DNA from: Myxococcales bacterium
GTDB lineage: Bacteria > Myxococcota > Polyangia > Polyangiales > Polyangiaceae
DNA length: 33,564 bases
Direction: 5' to 3'
Assembly (NCBI GenBank): GCA_003151595.1
Contig: PLXW01000003.1
Location: 1-33,564, forward strand
Of the stretch, positions 24,012 through 31,827 are shown one piece after another. How positions within the stretch are numbered: position 1 is the stretch's first letter; each line of letters opens with the position of its first letter. A program made the position numbers and the translations under genes. A model generated the notes under the pieces. It was not told the DNA's origin, searched no databases, and saw nothing but the letters and a program-made list of their open reading frames with translations.

Positions 24012-24140
24012 GTGTCCAAGAGCGTGCACGAGATCATGAATCGCGAGGCGCTGACATTTCGCCCGAGCGAGCCGACGGACGCCACGCGCCGTTCGCGAGC
24101 TTCGTTCACAGACGCCTCGGTGATCGACGTACCCGTTCGC
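24012..24140 (+). pseudogene. Remnant of a CBS-domain protein gene
   Basis: A GTG-started frame encodes SKSVHEIMNREALTFRPSEP, the standard opening of two-CBS-domain proteins ('xVxEIMNRExxTxxP'). The following residues (TDATRRSRASFTDASVIDVPV) only loosely follow a CBS fold, and the frame then runs into sequence antisense to the rhodanese gene. About 40 of an expected ~140 or more residues remain. The boundary at 24140 is approximate. Such proteins bind adenosine nucleotides and are often found beside universal stress proteins, as here. Confidence 0.5.
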
Positions 24141-24608
24141 TCAGCCGCTCTCGGTCGGAAGCCCGTGATCGGTCCAGTCGGCTTTCAGCGTCGTCGGGAG
24201 GTCGAGCACGCGCGCGCGCGTGAAGCCCATTGCGACTGCTTTAGAATAGGCGGGTCGGATGTTCGGGCAGTTTCTGTACGGGCAGCACCCGCAGTAAAGG
24301 ACGAGATCCGCATCACGACGGAGTGGCTCGAGCCAGCGACCCATCGCGGCGATACCTTCCGGGTCTCCACCCTCGCCTGCATGTACCGCTCCTCGCACGC
24401 GTGCTTTCTCGAAGAGGCTCTTCGGACCAACGTGCACGACACGAGGTCGCTGCGCTTCCGGGCCTGCGAGCTGCCTCGCGAGATCGGAGCTCGCGACGAG
24501 GCGATCGGGCGTCCAGGGGAACGATGCGCGCGACGCGCTCGGGTCATCGCTCGACGACGTCTTGCACGCGGCGAGCGCGGTCAGAACGAGGAAGCTACGT
24601 CGGTTCAC
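24141..24608 (-). CDS. Rhodanese-like lipoprotein with Tat-type signal and CGCCPYRNC motif
   Basis: A 155-residue protein starting MNRRSFLVLTALAAC. The RR-x-F-L pattern suggests Tat export and LAAC is a lipobox, so it is probably a folded extracytoplasmic lipoprotein. The rhodanese-like core (VVHVGPKSLFEKARVRGAVHAG) is followed by YCGCCPYRNCPNIRPAYSKAV, where a simple rhodanese has one active Cys; here four Cys cluster in nine residues. The end, TLKADWTDHGLPTE, is typical of this subgroup. A sulfur-transfer, metal-binding or cysteine-based redox role is likely. The start is GTG. It follows the small Cys-rich gene by 6 nt on the same strand and is surely cotranscribed with it. Confidence 0.8.
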   Translation of the reverse strand: MNRRSFLVLTALAACKTSSSDDPSASRASFPWTPDRLVASSDLARQLAGPEAQRPRVVHVGPKSLFEKARVRGAVHAGEGGDPEGIAAMGRWLEPLRRDADLVLYCGCCPYRNCPNIRPAYSKAVAMGFTRARVLDLPTTLKADWTDHGLPTESG

Positions 24609-24614
24609 GAGCGA

Positions 24615-24797
24615 TCATCCCATCTGTCGGAAGAGCCGAGCGAGGAGCGACGCGGGGCCACGCGGCTCGACTTCCTCGTGCGCCTGGCATCGACAGCGGG
24701 CTTCTCGCGGCACGTCGCCGAGCACCTGCTCCACGTGCCGGCCGCAGCCGAGATAGGTGGGTTTTCCGCATGAAGAGCACGCTGTTCGCTGGCACAT
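24615..24797 (-). CDS. Small cysteine-rich protein (60 aa)
   Basis: Begins MCQRTACSSCGKPTYLGCGRHVEQVLGDVP and contains CRC. The pattern C-x5-C-x2-CGK-x4-GCG-x-H is that of a widespread family of small uncharacterised proteins in bacteria and fungi (typically 'CSxCGKxTWxGCGxH ... CTC'). The Cys and His arrangement suggests a metal (zinc-like) site. The C-terminal ~20 residues (EEVEPRGPASLLARLFRQMG) extend beyond the usual core. The ATG at 24797 has GAGAGG 6 nt upstream. It is the first gene of an operon with the rhodanese lipoprotein and is preceded by the GAACCCTTT box at 24829-24847. Function unknown; redox or metal stress is inferred from context. Confidence 0.75.
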   Translation of the reverse strand: MCQRTACSSCGKPTYLGCGRHVEQVLGDVPREARCRCQAHEEVEPRGPASLLARLFRQMG

Positions 24798-24828
24798 GAT
24801 TGACCTCTCTGCCGGTGAGAGCCGCGGG

Positions 24829-24847
24829 CGCGAAAAAAGGGTTCGAG
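24829..24847 (-). promoter_or_regulatory. GAACCCTTT-type box upstream of the Cys-rich/rhodanese operon
   Basis: The minus strand reads CTCGAACCCTTTTTTCGCG: the core GAACCCTTT followed by TCGCG. The core recurs at 29792-29810 and 30645-30664, each time in an intergenic region reading toward a gene. The box ends 31 nt before the ATG of the Cys-rich gene, nearly the spacing seen at the thioredoxin gene (29 nt). Confidence 0.55.
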
Positions 24848-24885
24848 AGACTTGGCGAAGAAAATGGGTGGAGGAGGACATCCGC

Positions 24886-25089
24886 GTGCTGAAGATGAAG
24901 GTGGACGGAATGACGTGCGACCACTGCGTGACGGCGGTGACCCGCGTCGTGTCGAGAGCGGCGGGCGTCGAGCGCGTCCGCGGAGTGGACTTGAAGCGCG
25001 GCGAGGTCGAACTCGAAGGGGCGCCGGACATCGGCGCCCTCGTGCGAGCGCTCGCAGACGAAGGGTACGCCGCGCGATTGCTCGAGTGA
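24886..25089 (+). CDS. copZ: Heavy-metal-associated (HMA) domain protein, CopZ-like copper chaperone
   Basis: A 67-residue single HMA domain: [11 protein letters not shown] gives the Cu(I)-binding MxCxxC motif (Cys11, Cys14), and the remainder ([31 protein letters not shown]) follows the beta-alpha-beta pattern. It carries cytoplasmic Cu(I) to CopA. A GTG start at 24886 is chosen because GGAGGAGGA lies 7 nt upstream. The CopA gene follows after 13 nt, so they form a copZ-copA operon. The gene diverges from the Cys-rich gene with 88 nt between starts. No CueR-type operator was recognised in that gap. Confidence 0.9.
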   Translation: MLKMKVDGMTCDHCVTAVTRVVSRAAGVERVRGVDLKRGEVELEGAPDIGALVRALADEGYAARLLE

Positions 25090-25102
25090 GGCGGTCGAGG
25101 TC

Positions 25103-27385
25103 ATGAGCTTCACGATTCCGGTGCATGGCATGACGTGCGCCAGCTGCGTCGGTCGGGTCGAACGCGCGATCCGTCGGGTGCCCGGAGTGAGCGACGCTTC
25201 GGTCAACCTCGCGACGGAACGCGCGACGGTGTCCGGCGCGGCGGAGGCAGACGCCATCGTCGCCGCGATCCGTGACGCGGGATACGAGCCGGGCGCCCCT
25301 CGAGCGGGCGACGCGCCACGACCGATCGTCGCGGGCGAGATCGAGGAGCGTTGGTCGAAGGACAGCATCGTCGCGATTGCGCTGACCGCGCCGCTCCTCT
25401 TCTTCACGATGGTCCCCATGCTCGTGCCCGCGTTTCACCACGCTGTCGAGCCGGTCGCGCGTTTCTTCATGGGCTGGGGCGGGCTCCTCTTCGCGACGCC
25501 GGTGCAACTCTGGGCGGGGCGACGCCTCTACCGCGCCGCCTTTGCGGAGCTTCGTCACGGCAGTCCGGGCATGAGCTCTCTCGTCATGATCGGCAGCTCG
25601 GCGGCGTTCCTCTACTCGGTGCTCGTGCTCGTCGCGCCGGCCGTGTTCCCCGCCGGTACCGCGCACACGTACTTCGAGGCCTCGGCGTCGGTCGTCGCGC
25701 TCGTCCTGCTCGGAAAGCATTTCGAAGCGCTCGCGCGCCGTCGATCGTCGGCGGCGATCACCAAGCTCCTGGCGCTCCAGACGCGGACGGCGCGCGTACG
25801 CAGGAGCGACGGCGAGCACGAGATTCCGGTCGAAGAGGTGCTCGTCGGCGACGTCGTGAGCGTGCGGCCCGGCGAACGCCTGCCCGTCGACGGCGTCGTC
25901 GTCGAAGGTGCGAGCTTCGTCGATGAATCGGTGATCACCGGCGAGGCCGTGCCGGTCGAGCGCTCCGTCGGCGCACACGTCGTCGGCGGCACGGTCAACG
26001 GCACGACCGCATTCTCCTTTCGTGCGACGCGCGTCGGCAGCGACACGGTTCTCGCGCAGATCGTCCGCACCGTCGAGGAGGCGCAGAGCTCCAAGCCTCC
26101 CATCCAAGCGCTCGCCGATCGCATCGCCGCCGTTTTCGTACCGATCGTTCTCGTCGTCGCGGCGCTGACGTTCGCCGCGTGGCTCGCGTTCGGTCCGCCG
26201 CCCGCGCTCAACTACGCGTTCGTCGCGGCGGTCTCCGTGCTCGTCATCGCCTGCCCATGCGCGATGGGGCTCGCGACTCCGACGGCCATCCTCGTGGCTA
26301 CCGGCAAGGCCGCGGAGCTCGGCGTGCTCTTTCGAAGAGGTACCGCGCTCGAGGGGCTCGCGCGCGCGGACCTCGTTCTCATCGACAAGACAGGCACGCT
26401 CACGGAAGGAAAGCCGTCGCTGACTGACGTGACTACGTTCGGCTTCGAGAAGAACGACGTCTTGCGTCTAGCGGCGGCCGCGGAAGATCGAAGCGAGCAC
26501 CCGCTCGCGCGCGCCGTCGTCGCGGCGGCCACGAATCTGCCTCGCGCCCGCGCCGAGGCGGTGCGTGCCGACGCGGGGTTCGGTATCGAGGCGACGGTCG
26601 AAGGGCGCGCGGTGCGCGTCGGTGCCGAGCGGTACATGAGACGGAACGGCGTCGAGATCTCGGCGCACGTGCGCGAAGCCGAGCGGCTATCGGCCGCGGC
26701 CAAGACGTCCATCTTCGTGGCGATCGACGGGCAGCTCGCGGCGATCCTCGGCGTATCGGACGCGTTGAAGCTGACGAGCGCGGAAGCCATCCGCGCGCTC
26801 CGGCACCTCGGGCTCGACGTCGGTATCGTCTCCGGCGACGCGCGCGCCACGGTCGACGCAATCGCGCGCGAGCTCGGCGTCGATCTCGCCCTCGCCGAGC
26901 AACTGCCGGCCGACAAGGCCGCGCGGATCCGAGCGCTCCAAGCGAGCGGTCGCCGCGTCGCGTTCGTCGGCGACGGCATCAACGACGCGCCTGCGCTCGC
27001 GCAAGCCGACGTCGGCATCGCGATCGGCACGGGCACCGACATCGCGATCGAAGCCGGTGACCTTGTCTTGATGCGCGGCGACCTCCGCGCGGCGGTCGAC
27101 GCGGTCGCGCTGAGCCGCCGCACCGTGCGCACGATCCGGCAGAACTTTTTCTGGGCGTACGCCTACAACGTCGCGCTCGTGCCGCTCGCCGCCGGCGCGT
27201 TGTATCCGCTCTTCGGGACGCTCCTCTCCCCAGTGCTGGCCGCCGCGGCGATGAGCTCGAGCAGCCTCTTCGTGCTCGCAAACAGCCTTCGCTTGCGGCG
27301 CTTTCGACGTACGTCGAGCCCATTCGAGTCGCGACGCGAAGCTTCTTTCCCCGTTCTTGGCTCACATCTGGATGAGCGAACCTAG
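25103..27385 (+). CDS. copA: Copper-exporting P1B-1 ATPase CopA
   Basis: A 760-residue Cu(I) exporter of the inner membrane. An N-terminal HMA domain carries GMTCASC (Cys12, Cys15). Then come eight membrane segments with TGEA in the actuator domain, CPC in the sixth (Cys384-Cys386), phosphorylation site DKTGTL (D428), the SEHPLARA nucleotide-binding motif and [10 protein letters not shown]. In the last helices, YNVALVP and [15 protein letters not shown] give the Asn/Tyr and Met/Ser-Ser ligands that define the Cu(I) P1B-1 class. Length and order are normal. It forms an operon with the upstream HMA chaperone. A hairpin follows the stop immediately. The metal assignment is firm from the motifs. 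Confidence 0.95.
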   Translation: MSFTIPVHGMTCASCVGRVERAIRRVPGVSDASVNLATERATVSGAAEADAIVAAIRDAGYEPGAPRAGDAPRPIVAGEIEERWSKDSIVAIALTAPLLFFTMVPMLVPAFHHAVEPVARFFMGWGGLLFATPVQLWAGRRLYRAAFAELRHGSPGMSSLVMIGSSAAFLYSVLVLVAPAVFPAGTAHTYFEASASVVALVLLGKHFEALARRRSSAAITKLLALQTRTARVRRSDGEHEIPVEEVLVGDVVSVRPGERLPVDGVVVEGASFVDESVITGEAVPVERSVGAHVVGGTVNGTTAFSFRATRVGSDTVLAQIVRTVEEAQSSKPPIQALADRIAAVFVPIVLVVAALTFAAWLAFGPPPALNYAFVAAVSVLVIACPCAMGLATPTAILVATGKAAELGVLFRRGTALEGLARADLVLIDKTGTLTEGKPSLTDVTTFGFEKNDVLRLAAAAEDRSEHPLARAVVAAATNLPRARAEAVRADAGFGIEATVEGRAVRVGAERYMRRNGVEISAHVREAERLSAAAKTSIFVAIDGQLAAILGVSDALKLTSAEAIRALRHLGLDVGIVSGDARATVDAIARELGVDLALAEQLPADKAARIRALQASGRRVAFVGDGINDAPALAQADVGIAIGTGTDIAIEAGDLVLMRGDLRAAVDAVALSRRTVRTIRQNFFWAYAYNVALVPLAAGALYPLFGTLLSPVLAAAAMSSSSLFVLANSLRLRRFRRTSSPFESRREASFPVLGSHLDERT

Positions 27386-27400
27386 GCCGCCGAAGGCGGC
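27386..27400. terminator. Hairpin after copA, between convergent copA and arsA
   Basis: GCCGCC-GAA-GGCGGC, a perfect 6-bp stem with a GAA loop, starts right after the copA stop and lies 63 nt from the arsA stop on the other strand. There is no T-tract. It uses the same GAA loop as the hairpins near 16.4-16.6 kb. Confidence 0.5.
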
Positions 27401-27462
27401 GGTCGTGAGAGCGCGATCGCGCCGGCCCGGATCCGCAAGCACGGCAGCGGCTGGGCGCTCGA

Positions 27463-29232
27463 TCAGATGGCGGCGGCGCCCGCCGTCGAGCTCGTGATTC
27501 GAGCGGGTTGGCGTGCGGACTCGGCGCGCCATGGCTCGAGGATGGTGCGCTCGGCGTGGTCCACGAGCTCGTGAAGATGGACTCCTTCATTCGCTCGCCG
27601 GGAACGGAGTACCGGGTCCGTGATTTCGAGCGGCGTCAGACTCTGGTTCACGATCCAGGCGAACGGTTTGATGTCTGCGCGCGCCAGGTCTTGCTCCAGC
27701 TGCATCGCTTCGTGGATCGGCGTCGCCTCCGGCAAGGTCACGAGGAGCACGTGGGTGAACTGCGCGTCCCTGAGACGCGGCAGGAGCCTTTGCACGGCCT
27801 CCGGGCTGCCACTCGGCTTGCGAAGCACTTCGCGGTGGTAGGACTCCGCGGCATCGAGCAGGAGAAGGGTGTGGCCCGTCGGTGCTGTGTCGATGACGAC
27901 GAACCGATCTTCACCCTGCGCCACGGTCTCGGCGAACGCGCGGAACACGGCGATTTCCTCGGTGCATGGACTGCGGAGGTCTTCCTCGAGCAGCGCCTTG
28001 CCTTGTGCGTCGAGGCCGGTGCCCGCGGCCGAGAGGACCTCTGCAGTGTACCGCCGCGTCTCGAGCGCGGGGTCGATGCGGGTCACCCTCAGGCTCGCGG
28101 CGCCTCCGCCGTACTCGCGGACAGCTTGCTCGACGTGAGCGGCGGGGTCCGTGGTCGTCAGCGTGACGGGGAATCCTCTGCGCGCAAGCTCTCCGGCGAT
28201 CCGAACGGCGATGGTCGTCTTGCCTACGCCACCCTTGCCCATCGTCATCACGACGCCCTTGCCGCGCACTGCGAGCTCGGCGACGAGCGCGTCCAGCGGT
28301 TCGCCGTGAAACATCGCGCTCTCCGGCGTCGCCGACTCCGCGATGGCATTGGTGGAGCCCATCTTCCGCACCGCCTCGATGCCGACGAGACCGAACGGGA
28401 GCAGCGGGACCTCGACGCGAGGAAGACTACGCAACCCGGCGGGCATCGCTTCCAACGACGAGCGCCCGCGGGCCTCCATGGCGACCGCCGTGACGTCGCT
28501 CGCGTCGCGCGCTCGGAACACTCCATTCAGGATCAACCGGACCTTGCCGATGCCGAGCTGGGCGAGCTCCGCCCGCGTGCGTTCGGCTTCGGTGAGAGAA
28601 GACGGCTCGGGCCGCGTGACCAACACCAACGTCGTTTGCGCAGGGTCACGGAGTGCCTCGCTCGATGCGGCGTACGACTCCTTCTGCGCGTTCAATCCGG
28701 AGAGCGGACCGAGGCACGACGTTCCTCCGACGTTCGCGTCGATGAAGCTCGTCCAGGCGGCGGGCAGCTCGAGCAACCGGAGGGTGTGCCCCGTCGGGGC
28801 GGTGTCGAAGATGACGTGGTCGAACTCGGCGGTGGCCGCCTTGCTCCCGAGCAGCTTCGAGAACTCGTCGAACGCCGCAATCTCGACGGTGCACGCCCCC
28901 GAGAGCTGCTCCTCCATGCTCGCGATCGCGACTGCCGGTAGCACGCCTCGATACGGGCCGACGACGCGCTCGCGGTAATCGTGCGCGGCCTGCACCGGAT
29001 CGATGTTCAGCGCGGAGAGGCCGGGCACGTCCGGCACGCGCGTCGGCATTCCCGAGAGCTTCACCCCGAGCACCTCGTCGAGGTTCGAGGCCGGGTCGGT
29101 GCTGACGAGCAGCACCCGCTTGCCCGCGTCGGCGAGGCCGATGGCCGTCGCGCAGGCCGCGGAAGTCTTGCCCACGCCGCCCTTGCCCGTGAAGAACAGG
29201 ATGCGCGTCGGATTCTGGATGAGCGTGGACAT
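27463..29232 (-). CDS. arsA: Arsenite efflux ATPase ArsA (tandem-domain)
   Basis: A 589-residue duplicated P-loop ATPase. Two Walker A motifs GKGGVGKT (residues 16-23 and 332-339) and two DTAPTGHT signatures (first at 143-150) are present. The three metalloid-binding cysteines of E. coli ArsA (113, 172, 422) are all conserved here with a shift of one: Cys114, Cys173 and Cys423. It normally drives an ArsB or Acr3 membrane channel to expel As(III)/Sb(III). No such channel and no ArsR gene lie in the window, so the partner must be elsewhere, or this ATPase serves another transporter. It follows arsD after 10 nt on the same strand. Confidence 0.95.
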   Translation of the reverse strand: MSTLIQNPTRILFFTGKGGVGKTSAACATAIGLADAGKRVLLVSTDPASNLDEVLGVKLSGMPTRVPDVPGLSALNIDPVQAAHDYRERVVGPYRGVLPAVAIASMEEQLSGACTVEIAAFDEFSKLLGSKAATAEFDHVIFDTAPTGHTLRLLELPAAWTSFIDANVGGTSCLGPLSGLNAQKESYAASSEALRDPAQTTLVLVTRPEPSSLTEAERTRAELAQLGIGKVRLILNGVFRARDASDVTAVAMEARGRSSLEAMPAGLRSLPRVEVPLLPFGLVGIEAVRKMGSTNAIAESATPESAMFHGEPLDALVAELAVRGKGVVMTMGKGGVGKTTIAVRIAGELARRGFPVTLTTTDPAAHVEQAVREYGGGAASLRVTRIDPALETRRYTAEVLSAAGTGLDAQGKALLEEDLRSPCTEEIAVFRAFAETVAQGEDRFVVIDTAPTGHTLLLLDAAESYHREVLRKPSGSPEAVQRLLPRLRDAQFTHVLLVTLPEATPIHEAMQLEQDLARADIKPFAWIVNQSLTPLEITDPVLRSRRANEGVHLHELVDHAERTILEPWRAESARQPARITSSTAGAAAI

Positions 29233-29242
29233 GACGGCTCCG

Positions 29243-29647
29243 TCAGCAGCAGCCGGATTTCTTCGGTGCGCTCGCTTCGGTCTTGGGGCCGCAGCAGCCG
29301 CCGGACGCCGCCTTTGGCGCGTTCTCTCGAGGTGCAGTCGCGCTCACTCCGGTCCACGCCGCGAGCTCGTCGCGTGAGGGATAGAGGCCGCTGCTCTTCA
29401 CCTCGTCGTTCACCTTCACGACCGGCAGTCCCGCTTCGCCTCTTTCCTCGAGCGCGGACTTCACCGCGGCGTCTTCAGCGAACGCTCCGGGCTGCTGCGA
29501 GAGGTTGAAGCGCTCGACGGACACTCCCTGCCCCTTCAGCCAGGCGAGATCGGCGGCGAACCGGGCGAGCTGCGAATCGATGGAGGGACCGCAGACTCCG
29601 GTCGAGCAGCACATGGCGGGATCGAAGACACGAACGGTGATGGGCAT
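29243..29647 (-). CDS. arsD: Arsenical metallochaperone ArsD
   Basis: A 134-residue protein delivering As(III) to ArsA. It has a thioredoxin-like fold with the essential triad Cys13, Cys14 and Cys19 (MCCSTGVCG), LPVVKVNDEVKSSGLYPSRDEL, and two vicinal C-terminal pairs Cys118-Cys119 and Cys133-Cys134, as in plasmid ArsD. The ATG at 29647 is preferred because longer frames run antisense through the neighbouring thioredoxin gene. Its transcript starts within the 192-nt divergent region shared with the thioredoxin gene, which contains the palindrome at 29719-29733. Forms an arsDA operon. Confidence 0.93.
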   Translation of the reverse strand: MPITVRVFDPAMCCSTGVCGPSIDSQLARFAADLAWLKGQGVSVERFNLSQQPGAFAEDAAVKSALEERGEAGLPVVKVNDEVKSSGLYPSRDELAAWTGVSATAPRENAPKAASGGCCGPKTEASAPKKSGCC

Positions 29648-29718
29648 GGGGGCTTCCTCTCGAGTGTCGACGGCACGCAATGGCCATGCCCCAGCGGCGG
29701 GGCTCACCTGATACGGCG

Positions 29719-29733
29719 GATCTCCCGGAGATC
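29719..29733. promoter_or_regulatory. Palindrome GATCTCCCGGAGATC in the arsD/thioredoxin intergenic region
   Basis: A perfect 7-bp inverted repeat around one central base, about 72 bp upstream of arsD and 107 bp upstream of thioredoxin. Placement suits an operator controlling arsD. No arsR gene is nearby, so the regulator is not identified. Confidence 0.4.
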
Positions 29734-29791
29734 GCGCGCGTCGCGCATTGCGTGCGCCGGACAGCAAACGACGCGCCGCATCGACCCGAGT

Positions 29792-29810
29792 CGCGAACCC
29801 TTTTCTCGCG
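29792..29810 (+). promoter_or_regulatory. GAACCCTTT-type box upstream of thioredoxin
   Basis: CGCGAACCCTTTTCTCGCG: the GAACCCTTT core with flanks CGCGA and TCGCG that form an inverted repeat. It ends 29 nt before the thioredoxin ATG. The core is shared with 24829-24847 and 30645-30664. Confidence 0.55.
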
Positions 29811-29839
29811 GCGCTGGCTCGAACGGCGCGGAGGTTCAA

Positions 29840-30223
29840 ATGACGACGCACGAAATGACGGGGGCGAACTTCGCGGAGACGATCGGCAAGGGAACCGTCG
29901 TGATCGACTGGTGGGCTTCGTGGTGCGGCCCGTGCCGTGCATTCGCACCGACGTACGACGCCGCCGCAGCGAAGCATCCCGACGTCACGTTCGCAAAGGT
30001 CGACACGGAAGCCGAGCAAGGGCTCGCTGCCGCGTTTCAGATCCGCGCGATTCCCACGTTGATGGTGTTCCGTGACGGGATTCTTCTCTTTCGCGAAGCC
30101 GGAATGCTCCCCGCGGCGGCGCTCGACGAGCTCATTCGACGCGTCGTGGCGCTCGACATGGAAGACGTTCGCAGAAACATCGCCGAGGCCGAAGCGGCCG
30201 AAGCACGAAAAATTGCCGTCTGA
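29840..30223 (+). CDS. Thioredoxin
   Basis: A 127-residue thioredoxin with active site WCGPC (Trp28, Cys29, Cys32), preceded by the usual VVIDWWASWCGPC strand, and the cis-Pro segment AIPTLMVF near residue 75. It reduces disulfides in the cytoplasm; no signal peptide is present. It is longer than a typical thioredoxin (about 108), with a charged helical C-terminal extension (MEDVRRNIAEAEAAEARKIAV). The ATG has GGAGG 6 nt upstream. It leads an apparent operon with DUF302 (17-nt gap) and then the RND efflux genes, and diverges from arsDA. Confidence 0.93.
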   Translation: MTTHEMTGANFAETIGKGTVVIDWWASWCGPCRAFAPTYDAAAAKHPDVTFAKVDTEAEQGLAAAFQIRAIPTLMVFRDGILLFREAGMLPAAALDELIRRVVALDMEDVRRNIAEAEAAEARKIAV

Positions 30224-30239
30224 GCGAGGAGAGCCACCC

Positions 30240-30641
30240 ATGCAACCGTTCGGAATTCACACCACCACCGACGGCTCGTTCGACGAAGCGCGCGCCAAGG
30301 TCACGGAGGCGCTCAAGGCGGAGGGCTTCGGGGTCCTCACCGAGATCGATCTCCAGGCGACGCTCAAGACGAAGCTCGACGTCGACTTCCGCCGGTACAC
30401 CATCCTCGGCGCTTGCAACCCGCCGCTCGCGCATCGCGCGCTCCAAGCGAGCCTCGACGTCGGCCTCATGCTCCCGTGCAACGTCGTCGTCTACGAAGAG
30501 GATGGCGGACGGATCCACGTAGCCGCCATTGACCCGATGGAGACGATCGCCGTGCGCGGCGGCCCTGAGCTCGAGGGGATCGCGCGCGAGGTCCGCGACA
30601 AGTTGCATCGCGTGATCGCGCGAGTTGGTGAGCGAGCCTAG
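30240..30641 (+). CDS. DUF302 domain-containing protein
   Basis: A 133-residue cytoplasmic protein matching DUF302: FDEARAKVTEALKAEGFGVLTEIDL near the N-terminus, then YTILGACNPPLAHRALQASLDVGLMLPCNVVVYEE, the family's most conserved stretch, containing two Cys. The fold is known but no biochemical role is established. DUF302 genes often lie near thioredoxin, rhodanese and RND genes in bacteria exposed to sulfur compounds or metals, as here. It follows thioredoxin closely and is followed by the GAACCCTTT box and the RND adaptor. Confidence 0.88.
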   Translation: MQPFGIHTTTDGSFDEARAKVTEALKAEGFGVLTEIDLQATLKTKLDVDFRRYTILGACNPPLAHRALQASLDVGLMLPCNVVVYEEDGGRIHVAAIDPMETIAVRGGPELEGIAREVRDKLHRVIARVGERA

Positions 30642-30644
30642 GCC

Positions 30645-30664
30645 CGCGAACCCTTTGTCTCGCC
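30645..30664 (+). promoter_or_regulatory. GAACCCTTT-type box upstream of the RND efflux genes
   Basis: CGCGAACCCTTTGTCTCGCC begins 4 nt after the DUF302 stop and ends 17 nt before the adaptor ATG. It shares CGCGAACCCTTT and a following CTCGC with the box upstream of thioredoxin, suggesting a second entry point for the same control. Confidence 0.55.
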
Positions 30665-30681
30665 GGAGGCTCTGACGACCC

Positions 30682-31827
30682 ATGGAACGACCGTCGATCA
30701 TTCTCGCGCTCCTCGCGACGGGCCTCGCTGCCTGCGCCGGCGAGCCAGGTCACCCAACGCCCGAAGGCGCTCCCATCTCCGTCGCCGTAGCGATCGCTCA
30801 CCCAGAGGCGCTGCCCGTGATCTACCGCGCGAGCGGCACCGTACGCGGCCGAAACACGGCGATCCTTACGAGCAAGACGATGGGCTACGTGCGGGCCGTG
30901 CGGGTCAGCGCGGGCGATCGCGTGACGGCGGGGCAACCGCTGATCGACCTCGAAGCGAACGACGCCCGCGCGACCGTCGCGCGAGCGCGCGCGGGGGTCG
31001 ACCTGTCCACCGAAGCAAAGTCCGAAGCCGAGAACGCGCTCGAGGCCGCGCGCGTCGCCGCGAAGATCGCGAAGTCGTCGTACGAGCGCGCGCACACGCT
31101 GTTCGACGACCATGCGATTCCCCAGCAGCAGTACGACGAGGCCGAAGCGAAATGGCGCGGCGCTGCAGCGCAAGAACAGATGGCGCAGTCCCGCCTGCGC
31201 TCGGTGGCGTCGAAGATCGACGAAGCGAAAGCGGCGCTCGGGGAGTCTCAGGCGATGCTTGGCTACGCGGGCATCGTCGCGCCGTTTGCCGGGCGTGTGA
31301 TCGAGCGTCGCGTCGATCCAGGCGTGCTCGCATCGCCGGGGACTCCGCTGCTTGTGATCGCCGACGAGGGAACGCTGCGGGTCGAAGTCGCGGTCGAGGA
31401 GTCTCGGGCCGGTGAAGTGAAGATCGGCGACGTCGCGAGCGTCGAGATCGAGTCGCTGCCGAATCCGGTGACCGGGAAGGTCGGCGAGATCGTGCCCACG
31501 GTCGATGTGGCGTCCCGAGCATTCCTCGTGAAGATCGATCTGCCGCCCGAGGTCGGCGCGCTGCGCTCGGGCACGTTCGCGCGCGTCGGGTTCGCGACGG
31601 GAACGCGCGAGCGCCTCGTCGTACCGACGACCGCGATCACGTCGTTCGGCGCGCTCGACCGCGTCTTCGTCGCGGATGGCGGACACGCGCACCTCCGGAT
31701 GGTCACGCGGGGCGACGCGCAGGGACCGTGGACCGAGGTGCTCTCTGGCCTCTCGGCGAACGAGAGCGTCGTCGCCTCACCGCCCCAAGAGCTGCGCGAC
31801 GGCGCGCCGATCGAGGTTCAGCGATGA
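30682..31827 (+). CDS. RND efflux periplasmic adaptor (membrane fusion) lipoprotein
   Basis: A 381-residue HlyD/AcrA-type adaptor. The signal peptide ends in lipobox LAAC (Cys18), so the mature protein is anchored in the inner membrane facing the periplasm. A lipoyl half ([26 protein letters not shown]) is followed by a coiled-coil hairpin (about 95-185, rich in Ala/Glu/Lys), the second lipoyl half ([34 protein letters not shown]), a beta-barrel and a membrane-proximal domain. It links the RND pump to an outer-membrane channel; no TolC-like gene is seen. Its stop overlaps the pump start by 4 nt. Confidence 0.92.
   Translation: MERPSIILALLATGLAACAGEPGHPTPEGAPISVAVAIAHPEALPVIYRASGTVRGRNTAILTSKTMGYVRAVRVSAGDRVTAGQPLIDLEANDARATVARARAGVDLSTEAKSEAENALEAARVAAKIAKSSYERAHTLFDDHAIPQQQYDEAEAKWRGAAAQEQMAQSRLRSVASKIDEAKAALGESQAMLGYAGIVAPFAGRVIERRVDPGVLASPGTPLLVIADEGTLRVEVAVEESRAGEVKIGDVASVEIESLPNPVTGKVGEIVPTVDVASRAFLVKIDLPPEVGALRSGTFARVGFATGTRERLVVPTTAITSFGALDRVFVADGGHAHLRMVTRGDAQGPWTEVLSGLSANESVVASPPQELRDGAPIEVQR

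Noticed and set aside
24605..26107. Minus-strand 500-codon frame opposite copZ and copA
   Set aside because: The plus strand has clear CopZ and CopA motifs; the minus frame has no domain.
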